The notes below the pieces were generated by a model. It made no database searches and was not told where the DNA came from. It worked only from the letters and a program-made list of their open reading frames with translations. From an uncultured Paracoccaceae bacterium (lineage in GTDB: Bacteria > Pseudomonadota > Alphaproteobacteria > Rhodobacterales > Rhodobacteraceae), in contig CANLVP010000001.1 in the NCBI GenBank assembly GCA_947494675.1, forward strand, positions 62,001 to 126,000: a stretch of DNA of 64,000 nucleotides, given 5' to 3'. Made by a program: the position numbers and the translations under genes. Positions 34,974-46,156 of the stretch are shown piece by piece; the stretch's first letter is position 1; the number at the start of each line of letters is the position of its first letter.

Positions 34974-35975
34974 TTAATCCGCCAGATCGACCACAACGGG
35001 GAAGTGGTCAGAGGCGGTCAACAGCGCCTCGCGCAGCGCGGTATCGGCATAGCATTCAGGGTGATCAAACGGGTGCCAGATTTGCCAGCGCGGGGCCGCG
35101 CCACGCAGGTTGGGCGAGACCATGATGTAGTCCAAAAGCGCCGACAAATAGGGCTGGCCCTTTTTCTTGAAGCGCGCGGTGCTGGGCATGGCACCGATGC
35201 GGCGGCCCAGCGCCATGCGGGCGTGCGGGTCGTATAACTTGGTCTGCGTCCCCTCGCCCAGCACGATCTCAACCCCTGACCGCCCAAACAGCTTTTCGTA
35301 TTCGTCGAGACCCGGCCCGTCGTTGAAATCGCCCATGACCATGACCCGCGCGTCTGCCGCGAGCAGCTGATCCACGCGCTTGCGCAGCCAGATGCACTGG
35401 GCCAATTGCTTGCGCCGGTTGGCAATTGAAATCCGCATCGCCTCGGCATCATTGGCGGCACCGTGCGGCGCTTTGGACTTGGCATGCACGCCGATCAGGT
35501 TCAGCACATGCCCGCCATAGGTCAGTTCCGCCTCAAGCGGCGGCTTGGACCATGTGATGCCTTCAGGTGCGGCATCCACGTCCAGATCAAAGGGCATTTC
35601 CCCATCAAAACGGGGGTTTGCGGGGCCGTCTTCAAGTGGCTTGTGCACGGCTTTGAATTTTTTGGCGTCATAAAGCAGCACAATTTCCTGCTGCGTATGA
35701 TTGGGAAAGCCGATCAGCGCCGTATCCGCGCGCAAACCAAAGGTCTCGGCAAATGTCTCAAGCGCAACCTTACCATCGCGATGCGGTGAGGTGTCAGGCG
35801 CCTCGATCACCATGACCGCATCAGCGTCCAGCGCCTGAAACACATGGCCCAAAGCGGCGGTCTGGGCCGCCTTGGTCACGTCCCAGCGGGATGACCAGCT
35901 GTCGTCATTGATCAATGCGCCGTCGTCGTCAAAAAGCCTGTTGAACCATTCCACGTTATAGGTGGCGATCCTCAT
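34974..35975 (-). CDS. Endonuclease/exonuclease/phosphatase family protein
   Basis: A 333-aa DNase I-fold enzyme. Motifs follow the family order: IATYNVEWFN (metal Asn, residues 2-11), VMVIEAPD, VMVMGDFNDGPG near 213-224, and the catalytic SDHFPVVVDL near the C terminus. It is cytoplasmic, with no signal peptide. Substrate (DNA, lipid or phosphomonoester) unknown. The ATG overlaps the stop of the TerB/J-domain gene (ATGA). Confidence 0.88.
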   Translation of the reverse strand: MRIATYNVEWFNRLFDDDGALINDDSWSSRWDVTKAAQTAALGHVFQALDADAVMVIEAPDTSPHRDGKVALETFAETFGLRADTALIGFPNHTQQEIVLLYDAKKFKAVHKPLEDGPANPRFDGEMPFDLDVDAAPEGITWSKPPLEAELTYGGHVLNLIGVHAKSKAPHGAANDAEAMRISIANRRKQLAQCIWLRKRVDQLLAADARVMVMGDFNDGPGLDEYEKLFGRSGVEIVLGEGTQTKLYDPHARMALGRRIGAMPSTARFKKKGQPYLSALLDYIMVSPNLRGAAPRWQIWHPFDHPECYADTALREALLTASDHFPVVVDLAD

Positions 35976-36652
35976 GAGGCGCGTTCCCGCACCTGTTCCC
36001 AAGCACGGTTGACGGCGACCATGCGCTTTTCAGCCAGCTTCACCGCCTCTTCCGGCACGCCACGGGCAATCATCCGATCCGGGTGGGTGTCGCGGACCGC
36101 AGCACGCCAGGCCGCGCGGATCGTGTCCATATCGGCATCAGGAGAGACACCCAGCACGTCAAATGGGTCGCGTTCGGCGTCGGGGACAAATTGCGCCCTG
36201 ATCCGGCTGAACCGCGCCTCGTCAAAGCCGAATATCTCGGACACGCGGTGCAGGAATTCATCCTCACCGGGGTGGTATTCGCCATCGGCCATTGCGATGT
36301 GAAAAAGCCCCTCCATCAAATCGCAGAGCGTCCGGTCACCGGGTTCGTACATGTTGCGAATGCGGATGGCGTAGTCTTCGAACCCCGCCACATCGGTGCG
36401 AGCGAGGTTAAAGACACGCGCGGCGTTGGGTTCTTCTTGCGGCGGGATGTGGAACACCTCGCGAAAGGCTGTCACCTCATCGCGGGTCACATGGCCATCG
36501 GCCTTGGCCATCTTTGCGCCCAGCGCAATCACAGCGATGGTAAAGGCCACCGTGCGATCCGGCGAGGTGCGGAGTTTTTCAAAGACAGCCGTCAGCCCCT
36601 CGCCCGTTGCAAGGGCGGCGATGGCGTCAGCGATACGGGACCAAATCGACAT
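35972..36652 (-). CDS. TerB plus DnaJ-domain protein (DjlA-like, soluble)
   Basis: A 226-aa protein. The N-terminal TerB-like domain (about 30-145) has paired acidic repeats MAKADGHVTRDEVTAF and MADGEYHPGEDEFLH. The C-terminal J domain (about 160-224) has the HPD motif in RDTHPDRMIARG that stimulates Hsp70. Like DjlA, but without a membrane anchor. It is coupled to the nuclease gene. Confidence 0.9.
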   Translation of the reverse strand: MSIWSRIADAIAALATGEGLTAVFEKLRTSPDRTVAFTIAVIALGAKMAKADGHVTRDEVTAFREVFHIPPQEEPNAARVFNLARTDVAGFEDYAIRIRNMYEPGDRTLCDLMEGLFHIAMADGEYHPGEDEFLHRVSEIFGFDEARFSRIRAQFVPDAERDPFDVLGVSPDADMDTIRAAWRAAVRDTHPDRMIARGVPEEAVKLAEKRMVAVNRAWEQVRERAS

Positions 36653-36661
36653 GAGGGTAGC

Positions 36662-37141
36662 CTAAAGCATCTTTTGCATAAGAATAAGATCGATCCAGCG
36701 ATCGAACTTGCGGCCTACCTGCGGCAGGCGGCCAACGACCTCAAACCCCAAGCGGCGATGAAAGGCAACCGCATCCGGGTTGGCCGCTGAGATACCGCCG
36801 ATCATGGTGTGGAATTCGGCGGCTTTTGCGTGGGTGCAAATTGCGTCCAGCAAGGCGCGGCCTGCGCCCTGCCCACGTGCAGCCGGGGAAAGCACCACCG
36901 TATGTTCGCAAGTGTGGCGATAGCCGACACCGCCCCGAAACGCGCCGTAAAGCGCAAAGCCTGCGATGTTTGCATCGTTGCCTTCAAAGACGACAAAGCC
37001 GTCGCCCCTTTTTTGGATCATGGCCGCGACGTCGTCAGGGGTCTTCTCAATACTGTTGAAGGTCATCAACGTTTCGCGGATTTCGGGGTTCCAGATGGCG
37101 CAGATGGCATCCGCATCGCGCACCGTGGCGGGCCGGATCAT
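36662..37141 (-). CDS. GNAT acetyltransferase, phosphinothricin-acetyltransferase type
   Basis: A 159-aa protein close to the Pat/MddA group: IRPATVRDADAICAIWNPEI at the start, EHTVVLSPAARGQGAGRALL (acetyl-CoA motif A, about 77-96), and VAFHRRLGFEVVGRLPQVGRKF. Members acetylate methionine sulfone/sulfoximine or phosphinothricin-like amino acids. The ATG overlaps the VOC gene stop (ATGA). Confidence 0.87.
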   Translation of the reverse strand: MIRPATVRDADAICAIWNPEIRETLMTFNSIEKTPDDVAAMIQKRGDGFVVFEGNDANIAGFALYGAFRGGVGYRHTCEHTVVLSPAARGQGAGRALLDAICTHAKAAEFHTMIGGISAANPDAVAFHRRLGFEVVGRLPQVGRKFDRWIDLILMQKML

Positions 37142-37731
37142 GACAGCACCTTTTCCCCATCAGGCCCGTCGAACACAGCGCGAAAGCCCTTGTCGCCGGT
37201 CACAAAGACAACACGCGGGTCAGCCACCGGAACGATGTCGCGCAAAAGATCAGCGGCGGGGTGGCACACCTCAAACCGGCGCAGGCGCAGCCCGCAATCG
37301 GGCAGCCGCGACGCGGGGTGCTGCGTGCCGGGGGCCCATTGCAACAACGTGGGAAAGGCCCCATCAAAGGGCAGCCCACCATCATCGGGCACGGTAATCT
37401 GCCAGCTGAGGTCGCCACGTGTCAGGGCATGTGCGGGCCCCGTGACGCTTGTGTGCGGGGCAAAATCATCCGTGCGGCAGATCCAATTGCTGAGCCGCGG
37501 CAACCCGGTGAAGCGGTCCAAACCAAACCACGTGGGCCGGACGCGCGTCGCGGCGGGATCAAGGGCAATCACCTCAAGGTAGAGATCGCCCAGACCCAGC
37601 AGCGTGTTGTGGGTGCCATAGCGTTCGTGCTGTCCGCCGGGTTGCAGATCAACGCCCAAAGCGGCGGCAACCTTGGCCGTGCCTTCGTTCAGATCGGTGC
37701 ATGCCACCGCGATGTGATCAAATTCAAACAT
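37138..37731 (-). CDS. VOC family protein (Glyoxalase_3 type)
   Basis: A 197-aa protein beginning FEFDHIAVACTDLNEGTA, a typical first VOC strand-helix, then HNTLLGLGDLYLEVIALDP with the usual metal-ligand Glu. The longer arrangement fits the Glyoxalase_3-like subgroup. Substrate unknown. GAGGGGGCCAG precedes the ATG. Translationally coupled to the acetyltransferase. Confidence 0.84.
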   Translation of the reverse strand: MFEFDHIAVACTDLNEGTAKVAAALGVDLQPGGQHERYGTHNTLLGLGDLYLEVIALDPAATRVRPTWFGLDRFTGLPRLSNWICRTDDFAPHTSVTGPAHALTRGDLSWQITVPDDGGLPFDGAFPTLLQWAPGTQHPASRLPDCGLRLRRFEVCHPAADLLRDIVPVADPRVVFVTGDKGFRAVFDGPDGEKVLS

Positions 37732-37814
37732 CTGGCCCCCTCTCGCCCGCTGGCGATAACTGACGCCCGTTCGCGCCGCGATACAACCCCCAATGCCCCG
37801 CAAACACACCAAAG

Positions 37815-37836
37815 CCGGGCAGTCGTAACTGCCCGG
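37815..37836 (-). terminator. Terminator of the RTX protein gene
   Basis: CCGGGCAGT, 4-nt loop, ACTGCCCGG: a perfect 9-bp stem 30 nt past the stop of the minus-strand RTX gene. It is followed by CTTTGG in that direction. Confidence 0.65.
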
Positions 37837-37866
37837 CCCGGTCTGGCTGACCCCGAGGGGGAAAGA

Positions 37867-39885
37867 TCAGAACCAGAAGTCGTCTGCGGTAAAGTCAGAG
37901 GCGTTTTGATCTTCAACCCGGATGCTTGCATCGGCGTAGCTGATTTTTACGTCGTTACCGACTTGGCGGATGTTCAGATCATCAAAGCTTTCAGCACCTT
38001 CCAGAATGCGGATCACATCGATGTCCTGCTGATAGTCGGTGATGCGGTCGTCGCCGGTGTTGTCGCTGAACACGAAGATGTCCGCGCCAGCACCGCCAGA
38101 TACAACATCATCGTTCTTACCGCCAACGATCCGGTCTGCGCCCCTGCCGCCGGCCAATTGGTCGGCACCATTGCCGCCCAGCAGAACATCGCGACCGTCG
38201 CCACCGCGCAGGTCATCGCGACCATTGTTGCCAAAGACCACATCTTCGCCCTTGTTGCCGAACATCTTGTCGGCACCAGCCTTGCCCCACATGCGGTCGT
38301 CGCCACCAAAGCCCGACATCTTGTCGGCGCGGGCAGTGCCCGTCAGTTCTTCGTCGGCACCACGGCTGCGGCCTGCAGCGTTGTTGGCGTGCACGATGGT
38401 GTCGATGTCGCGGGTGCCAAAGGCGACTTTGTGACCTGACTGTACCGTCATCTGATCAAGGTTGAATTCCGCGTTCTCGATCCGCTCAGCCACACCGTCG
38501 TTGCGCAGCTTGAAGCTGACTGTGATGGTGTCGGGGCCGTTTTCAGTGAACTTCGCAACACCGCTAAAGTCGGTGCCCTTTGCGAAGTCGGCAGCCTTCA
38601 GGCCATTGCTCAGGTCAAGTGACCACTTCACGTTGACCTTTGCATCATCCCCTATGCGGGCAATGGTGTAGGTCATCACATTGCCTTCGGCGGCGTCCTT
38701 TTCGCCATGGGCAAAGATCATCGCATCCACAGGCACCCGCGCATCGGCGACACCATAGCTGCCGATGGCCAGCAGGCCGTCTTCGCCCGCCTCGCCGTTG
38801 GTCCCGCGACCGCCACGGCTACCATAATCGCCGGCCTCTGCACTGCCTGCGGCAAAGCCGCCGCCAGCTGAGCCAATCAGACCGGTGTAGCCGCCAAATC
38901 CGGCTATTCCATAGGAACCAGCGGAGGCTGCTGAATGATCATCCTCGCCATAGTTGCCATCGACAAAGCGGGTCTGAAAATCAACGCTGCCGTAGTTCAG
39001 GATGCCGGTTGAGGCCGTGCCACCGTTGCCACCGTCGCCCGAACGACCGCCCGTGCCACCATCACCAGCGTCACCGCCGTCTTTGGCACCCGAGATGCCA
39101 AACAGGCCGTCACCACCCTGCCCGCCGTTACCGCCGTAGCCGCCATAGCCGCCAAGACCGCCATTTCCACCTTCGCCCGCAACGCTCAGGTTGTCGGCCC
39201 CAAAGGCACTGTCTTTCCAAGTCAGTGAGCCGTAGTTCAGGATCACTGCCGCATCGCCGCCGTCGCCACCGGTTCCGCCTGTGCCACCAGCACCCCCTTT
39301 GCCGCCATCACCGCCATCGAGCGCCTTGATCGGGTCAAAGACCGTGCCTGCTGAATCGCGACCATCGCCGCCGAATGAACCCCTTGAACCAAGACCGCCA
39401 TAGCCGCCGGTCTGACCGGCCGCGGCATAGGCGGCGTTGTCGTCCAGCTCAACCCGGTCCAGCACCAGTTGACCTGCGTTATAGATTGAACCGGCGGCAT
39501 TTGCCCCGTCATATCCATCTTCGCGGACGGCTGCGTTTTCGTCCGGGTCTTCCTGTTTGCTATAGCCATCCTCCAGCTTGAGCGCCTCAAGCGTCAGCTT
39601 GGCGGTTTCCTTGACGGTAAAATGCGCGCTGACATCGCTGCCGCTGATCGTGACGTCCGCAATGCCGTCGCCATCGGTGTCACCATTGATAATGACCTTC
39701 TGGTTGCTGATCGTGAATACGTCGGGGTTGTTTGCGTCGATAAAGACTTTGTTGATCCCCTCTTTGAAGGTGATCGTATCTGTGCCCACGGTGCGTTCCG
39801 CGATTGCGATTGCTTCACGCAGGGATGTAACGCCGTCATTTGCGTCCACGACGTCGTTAACTGTGTCCACCTTGATGTTAGCCAT
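37867..39885 (-). CDS. RTX calcium-binding protein with beta-helix rungs and PGRS-like Gly inserts
   Basis: A 672-aa acidic protein. Residues 1-105 hold a CSLREA-like start (GVTSLREAIAIAE) and a beta-helix. Rungs of the N-x-G type (IYNAGQLVLDRV at 134, ILNYGSLTWKDS at 215, ILNYGSVDFQT at 295) are separated by Gly-rich stretches of GG-x repeats (157-211 and 236-292) resembling mycobacterial PGRS. Residues 387-500 resemble a Calx-beta-like domain. Residues 513-605 contain RTX nonapeptides (GGDGRDVLLGGNGADQLAGG). The C terminus DFTADDFWF fits a type I secretion signal, and no N-terminal signal is present. No ABC exporter is nearby. GGAAGGACC precedes the ATG. Confidence 0.87.
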   Translation of the reverse strand: MANIKVDTVNDVVDANDGVTSLREAIAIAERTVGTDTITFKEGINKVFIDANNPDVFTISNQKVIINGDTDGDGIADVTISGSDVSAHFTVKETAKLTLEALKLEDGYSKQEDPDENAAVREDGYDGANAAGSIYNAGQLVLDRVELDDNAAYAAAGQTGGYGGLGSRGSFGGDGRDSAGTVFDPIKALDGGDGGKGGAGGTGGTGGDGGDAAVILNYGSLTWKDSAFGADNLSVAGEGGNGGLGGYGGYGGNGGQGGDGLFGISGAKDGGDAGDGGTGGRSGDGGNGGTASTGILNYGSVDFQTRFVDGNYGEDDHSAASAGSYGIAGFGGYTGLIGSAGGGFAAGSAEAGDYGSRGGRGTNGEAGEDGLLAIGSYGVADARVPVDAMIFAHGEKDAAEGNVMTYTIARIGDDAKVNVKWSLDLSNGLKAADFAKGTDFSGVAKFTENGPDTITVSFKLRNDGVAERIENAEFNLDQMTVQSGHKVAFGTRDIDTIVHANNAAGRSRGADEELTGTARADKMSGFGGDDRMWGKAGADKMFGNKGEDVVFGNNGRDDLRGGDGRDVLLGGNGADQLAGGRGADRIVGGKNDDVVSGGAGADIFVFSDNTGDDRITDYQQDIDVIRILEGAESFDDLNIRQVGNDVKISYADASIRVEDQNASDFTADDFWF

Positions 39886-40033
39886 TGTTCCGGTCCTTCC
39901 AAATTGATCTACAACCAATTTAGGGAAGAATGACGCCTTTGCTGGCGTGTCGGATTCAATACGTTAACCTCGAAAAATGGGTTTAATCCCTTGTTATTAA
40001 ATAATTATATACACCGCGCGACCGCTTGAGGCC

Positions 40034-40402
40034 TTAACCCGCGACCTGTTCCCAAAGTTCAATCGGGTTGCCTTCGGGGTCGTGGACCCATGCAAAACGG
40101 CCCACATCGTCGATGGCGTGATGGTTGGATGACGCAATGCCAGCCGCCTCAAGGCGCGCGAGAATGGCGTCCAGATCATCAACGCGAAAGTTCAGCATAA
40201 AGCTGCGGTCGGTCGGAACATAGCGGGCGTCGTCGTCAAAGGGCGCAAAGATGCAGGGACCGGCAGCGGTCTTCCATTCCGGGTCAGCAGATGTGTCGAG
40301 CCCCAGCGGGATCCCAAAGTGGGTCTTGTACCAATCGGCCAGCCCTGCAGCATCCTTGGCCCGAAAGAAGAATCCACCAATCCCATTGATCCGTCCGGCC
40401 AT
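40034..40402 (-). CDS. VOC (glyoxalase-like) family protein
   Basis: A 122-aa protein with the VOC pattern GFFFRAKDAAGLADWY...HFGIPLG and the terminal FAWVHDPEGNPIELWEQV, whose Glu is a likely metal ligand. Substrate unknown. It sits alone between the RTX gene and methylmalonyl-CoA mutase. It is not close enough to the epimerase-type VOC (Mce) to assign it to the propionate pathway, though that possibility is worth checking. Confidence 0.83.
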   Translation of the reverse strand: MAGRINGIGGFFFRAKDAAGLADWYKTHFGIPLGLDTSADPEWKTAAGPCIFAPFDDDARYVPTDRSFMLNFRVDDLDAILARLEAAGIASSNHHAIDDVGRFAWVHDPEGNPIELWEQVAG

Positions 40403-40466
40403 ATCAAACCCCGCTCGTTGCGAGGGATATTATCGCACGATTAGGTGGCCCACGCCAAACGAAGGT

Positions 40467-42590
<2,124 letters not shown>

Positions 42591-42689
42591 GGCGCTTCTC
42601 CGATGATTTGTGGACGGATCACGAAAAACTGTGCGCCGCCGGTGCGACACCCCTTAGCTTTTGCGATAATCCGGCCTATATCTTTGCTT

Positions 42690-43148
42690 ATGAAGTCAAA
42701 ACTTGCTGCACTGATGTTGCTTTTGCCGCTGCCTGCCGCCGCGCAGGATGCCCCCGACGCCCTCACCGCGTGGGAGGCTGACCATACAATCGTGTTTGAA
42801 GCGGGCGACATCACGCTGGACCAGTTCAAATGGCTGGCACGGCCACTGGTGGTGTTTGGCGAAAGCCCGAATGACCCGCAGTTTCTGGCGCAGATGGACC
42901 TGATCAATGACCGCCTGGATGATCTGGCCGAGCGCGATGTGATCGTCATCACTGATACCGATCCGGCAGCACGCTCTGCCCTGCGCACGCGGTTGCGGCC
43001 ACGGGCGTTCATGCTGGCGCTTGTAGGCAAGGATGGGCAGGTAAAACTGCGCAAGCCCAGCCCATGGGACGTGCGGGAATTGTCACGTTCCATCGACAAG
43101 ATGCCGCTGCGCCAGCAGGAAATCGAAGATCGCCGCTTGGGCGGATAA
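42690..43148 (+). CDS. DUF4174 exported protein
   Basis: A 152-aa protein with a signal peptide (about 1-19, LPAAAQD). The body matches DUF4174: FKWLARPLVVFGESPNDPQF, then a VIVITDTDP strand and the ending KPSPWDVRELSRSIDKMPLRQ...R. A thioredoxin-like fold without the Cys pair is suggested for this family; function unknown. It is divergent from the mutase gene. Confidence 0.85.
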   Translation: MKSKLAALMLLLPLPAAAQDAPDALTAWEADHTIVFEAGDITLDQFKWLARPLVVFGESPNDPQFLAQMDLINDRLDDLAERDVIVITDTDPAARSALRTRLRPRAFMLALVGKDGQVKLRKPSPWDVRELSRSIDKMPLRQQEIEDRRLGG

Positions 43149-43158
43149 CCCACCCCGG

Positions 43159-43542
43159 TCATTCGCCCAAATCCTGTGTCCGTGCCGCCCCGCGCACGCT
43201 GCCATAGGCGCAGCCGAGGATCACCAAAAGTGCCAGTATCAGCACCAGACCAATCGGGACGGCCATAAAGGTGATGATCCGCCCGACAAAATAAAGCGTG
43301 CCGTAGACCACCAATGCGCCAAAGATAAAGGTGCGGATCGGCTCTAGCAGCGCGCCAAGGGCCCGCGCCACCAACCAGAACACCACGACACCGATCATCG
43401 GCACCGTGACGGCGGCGTAAGGCACGCCGCCCTCGACCGTGATCGGTGCGCCATCCAGCATCACGACCATCGCAGCCCCTGCCACGACCAGGGCGGCAGC
43501 AAACGCAACGGCAGTGACGATGATCTGGCGCGACAGGGTCAT
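43159..43542 (-). CDS. Small integral membrane protein coupled to pccA
   Basis: A 127-aa protein with four predicted membrane helices (about 7-28, 42-60, 70-88, 90-112) and no recognised domain. Its ATG overlaps the pccA stop (ATGA), so it is expressed with propionyl-CoA carboxylase. Function unknown; a transport or anchoring role for the pathway is only a guess. Confidence 0.75.
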   Translation of the reverse strand: MTLSRQIIVTAVAFAAALVVAGAAMVVMLDGAPITVEGGVPYAAVTVPMIGVVVFWLVARALGALLEPIRTFIFGALVVYGTLYFVGRIITFMAVPIGLVLILALLVILGCAYGSVRGAARTQDLGE

Positions 43543-45545
43543 GACGGGGCCTCAAATTCCATGATGATGTCATCCACCGCAAGGCTGTCGCCCGCGCTAG
43601 CGTTGATCTTGGACACCACGCCCTTGCGTTCGGCCCGCAGGATGTTTTCCATCTTCATCGCCTCAACCGTGCAAAGCGCTTGGCCCTCTTGCACCTCTTG
43701 CCCCGCTTCCACGTCGATTTTGACGATCAGACCGGGCATCGGACAGAGCAGCATCTTCGAGGTGTCGGGCGGCAGTTTTTCCGGCATCAGCCGCGCCAGT
43801 TTCGCCTGAAGTGGCGTGCGCACATGCACCTTAAGGTCCGCGCCGCGATAGCGCACCCGGAATCCGCCAGAGATTTTGCCGACCTTCATCACCAAAGGCG
43901 TGCCATCCACCATCAACCGCGCCAGCGGCTGTCCCGGTGTCCAATCGCTTTCCACCCGGAACGTGTCATCGCCGATTGCAATCGTCGCCCCGTCACGGTC
44001 AGCAGCAGTTGTCACGTCAAAGCTCTCGCCTTGCAGCGCCACGTTCCAATCCGACCCCACTTTGCGTTCGTGATTGTCCATGCGACCCGACACACGGGTG
44101 CGCCGGATTTCGGCCACCCGGTGCATCGCGGCGGTCGCAGTAGCGATCCGTTGCAGGATGCCGCGTTCCAGCGTAACACCTTCAAATCCTTCGGGATATT
44201 CCTCTTCGATAAAGGCCGTCGTCATATTGCCAGAAGTGAACTTTTCGTGGTCATAGACGGCGGCCAGAAACGGTAGATTGTGGCCAATGCCCTCAACTTC
44301 GAACCCGTCCAGCGCCAGCCGCATTTCCTCGATCGCCGCTGCCCGGTCGGGCGCCCAAGTGCAGAGCTTTGCGATCATCGGGTCGTAGTACATGCTGATC
44401 TCGCCGCCCTCAAAGACGCCGGTGTCATTGCGCACAGCACGGGTTTTTGTGGCCTCTTCGATGGGCGGGCGATAGCGCGTCAGCCGCCCAATTGATGGCA
44501 GGAACCCGCGATAAGGGTCTTCTGCATAAAGACGGCTTTCCATCGCCCAGCCGTTGATTTTGAGGTCCGATTGCTGCATCGGCAGCGCCTCACCGGCGGC
44601 GACACGGATCATCTGTTCGACCAGATCAACGCCGGTGATCAGCTCTGTTACCGGGTGTTCAACCTGCAGGCGGGTGTTCATCTCAAGGAAATAGAAATTC
44701 CGGTCGCCATCGACGATAAATTCCACCGTGCCCGCGCTGGTATAGCCGACGGCCTGCGCCAAGGCGACGGATTGTTCGCCCATGGCTTTACGGGTGGCCT
44801 CGTCCAGAAACGGGCTGGGGGCTTCTTCAATGACCTTTTGGTTGCGGCGCTGGATGGAGCACTCGCGCTCATGCAGATAAACCGCATTGCCGTGGCTGTC
44901 GGCGAGGACCTGAATTTCAATGTGGCGCGGCTGGGTGACGAATTTCTCAATGAAAATCCTGTCGTCGCCAAAGGAATTCGCCGCCTCGTTCTTTGAACTT
45001 TGAAACCCCTCGCGCGCTTCCTGATCGTTCCACGCGATCCGCATCCCCTTGCCACCGCCGCCAGCAGAGGCCTTGAGCATCACGGGATAGCCGATCTCAT
45101 TCGAAATTTTCACCGCCTCGTCAGCATCTTCGATCAGCCCCATGTAGCCGGGCACCGTGCTGACCTTGGCTTCTTGCGCGATTTTCTTGGAGGTGATCTT
45201 GTCCCCCATCTTTTCGATGGCACCCTTGGGTGGCCCGATAAAGGCCACGCCTTCGGCCTCAAGCGCCTCGGCGAACTTGCTATTTTCACTCAGAAATCCG
45301 TAGCCGGGATGCACCGCCTCTGCGCCGGTCTGGCGGATTGCGTCCATCACCTTGTCAATCACGATGTAGGATTGGTTGGCGGGGGCCGGGCCAATGTGCA
45401 CCGCTTCATCCGCCATCTTGACGTGCAGCGCGTTACGGTCGGCGTCGGAATAGATCGCAACTGTCTGGATGCCCATCTTGCGGGCGGTCTTGATCACGCG
45501 GCACGCAATTTCGCCGCGGTTGGCGATCAGGATTTTCTTAAACAT
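43539..45545 (-). CDS. pccA: Propionyl-CoA carboxylase alpha (biotin) subunit
   Basis: A 668-aa subunit. Biotin carboxylase occupies about residues 1-448 (KKILIANRGEIACRVIKTA, ASAGGGGKGMRI, EMNTRLQVEHPVTE). The BT linker follows, and the biotinyl domain carries VEAMKMENIL near residue 632. It carboxylates biotin with ATP and bicarbonate. The ATG at 45545 follows a strong terminator hairpin, so its promoter lies at or after 45570. pccB is 2.8 kb away, on the same strand. Confidence 0.95.
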   Translation of the reverse strand: MFKKILIANRGEIACRVIKTARKMGIQTVAIYSDADRNALHVKMADEAVHIGPAPANQSYIVIDKVMDAIRQTGAEAVHPGYGFLSENSKFAEALEAEGVAFIGPPKGAIEKMGDKITSKKIAQEAKVSTVPGYMGLIEDADEAVKISNEIGYPVMLKASAGGGGKGMRIAWNDQEAREGFQSSKNEAANSFGDDRIFIEKFVTQPRHIEIQVLADSHGNAVYLHERECSIQRRNQKVIEEAPSPFLDEATRKAMGEQSVALAQAVGYTSAGTVEFIVDGDRNFYFLEMNTRLQVEHPVTELITGVDLVEQMIRVAAGEALPMQQSDLKINGWAMESRLYAEDPYRGFLPSIGRLTRYRPPIEEATKTRAVRNDTGVFEGGEISMYYDPMIAKLCTWAPDRAAAIEEMRLALDGFEVEGIGHNLPFLAAVYDHEKFTSGNMTTAFIEEEYPEGFEGVTLERGILQRIATATAAMHRVAEIRRTRVSGRMDNHERKVGSDWNVALQGESFDVTTAADRDGATIAIGDDTFRVESDWTPGQPLARLMVDGTPLVMKVGKISGGFRVRYRGADLKVHVRTPLQAKLARLMPEKLPPDTSKMLLCPMPGLIVKIDVEAGQEVQEGQALCTVEAMKMENILRAERKGVVSKINASAGDSLAVDDIIMEFEAPS

Positions 45546-45569
45546 GAGGCTGGTCCTTTGAACGCAAAA

Positions 45570-45598
45570 CCGCCGCCGGGGGCAAACCCCGGCGGCGG
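45570..45598 (-). terminator. Strong terminator between a lipoprotein gene and pccA
   Basis: A perfect 12-bp GC stem (CCGCCGCCGGGG/CCCCGGCGGCGG) with a 5-nt loop, followed on the minus strand by TTTTGCG. It ends the transcript of the small lipoprotein gene before pccA begins. Confidence 0.75.
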
Positions 45599-45634
45599 CA
45601 TGTGGTGATGTCGGTGGCGCGGACGCGCGCGGTC

Positions 45635-45823
45635 TTAGCTGCCCGGGGTAGAGCAGTTGCCGCTTGCATCGCAAACAACGGGGACAGCGACGGGCGCTGC
45701 TTCCATTGCCGGTGCGGCGACGCCTGTTGGGGCCATGACGGGTGCTGGCGCCTCAACGGGGCCAGCACAAGCGGCGACGCCAAGAACGGCGAGAATGGGA
45801 AGTGATTTGATGAAGTTGCGCAT
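45635..45823 (-). CDS. Small Ala/Pro-rich lipoprotein
   Basis: A 62-aa protein. A lipobox (VLGVAAC) at about residues 12-18 is followed by an Ala/Pro/Val-rich mature region and a Cys pair (VCDASGNC). A short surface or periplasmic lipoprotein of unknown role. The ATG at 45823 is chosen because the lipobox follows at the normal distance. Confidence 0.7.
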   Translation of the reverse strand: MRNFIKSLPILAVLGVAACAGPVEAPAPVMAPTGVAAPAMEAAPVAVPVVCDASGNCSTPGS

Positions 45824-45961
45824 AAATGGGCCCCCTGATGGTGTTTCAATAAGGCCGATACTCGCCGCGTGGCAGGCCCTGCGCAAGCCCTGATGCGGTT
45901 TGGGGTGTGGATCAGGCGAAAGTCGCCCCTCGCCTGATCCGAATTGCGTGACCCTAAGGTC

Positions 45962-46156
45962 TTAGAGGTCGTTGGCCAATGCGCCGCCGACTGCGCCGAC
46001 AAGCGCGCCCGTGGTGCAATCGCCGCTGATCGCTTCACCGGCCAAGCAGCCGACGCCAGCGCCGACAACCGCGCGCTCACCATCGGTGTTGATGCCCGCA
46101 CAGGCGCTAAGCGTAAGTGCGGCCGCCGCAGCGATAAGGAATTTTGTGTTAAACAT
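45962..46156 (-). CDS. Small glycine-zipper-like lipoprotein
   Basis: A 64-aa protein with a lipobox (TLSAC, Cys near residue 19) and a Gly/Ala-rich helix (AVVGAGVGCLAGEAI...GALVGAVGGAL) resembling glycine-zipper segments of outer-membrane lipoproteins. Such proteins are common in Rhodobacterales. Function unknown. Confidence 0.75.
   Translation of the reverse strand: MFNTKFLIAAAAALTLSACAGINTDGERAVVGAGVGCLAGEAISGDCTTGALVGAVGGALANDL

Noticed and set aside
38640-39329. A 229-codon frame antisense to the RTX gene
   Set aside because: It is the complement of glycine-rich codons and gives an artefactual His/Arg/Pro-rich peptide.
37867-39885. Glycine-rich repeats considered as a CRISPR or tandem DNA repeat
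   Set aside because: Repeats are irregular at the DNA level, lie in one open frame and follow codon periodicity, so they are protein repeats.
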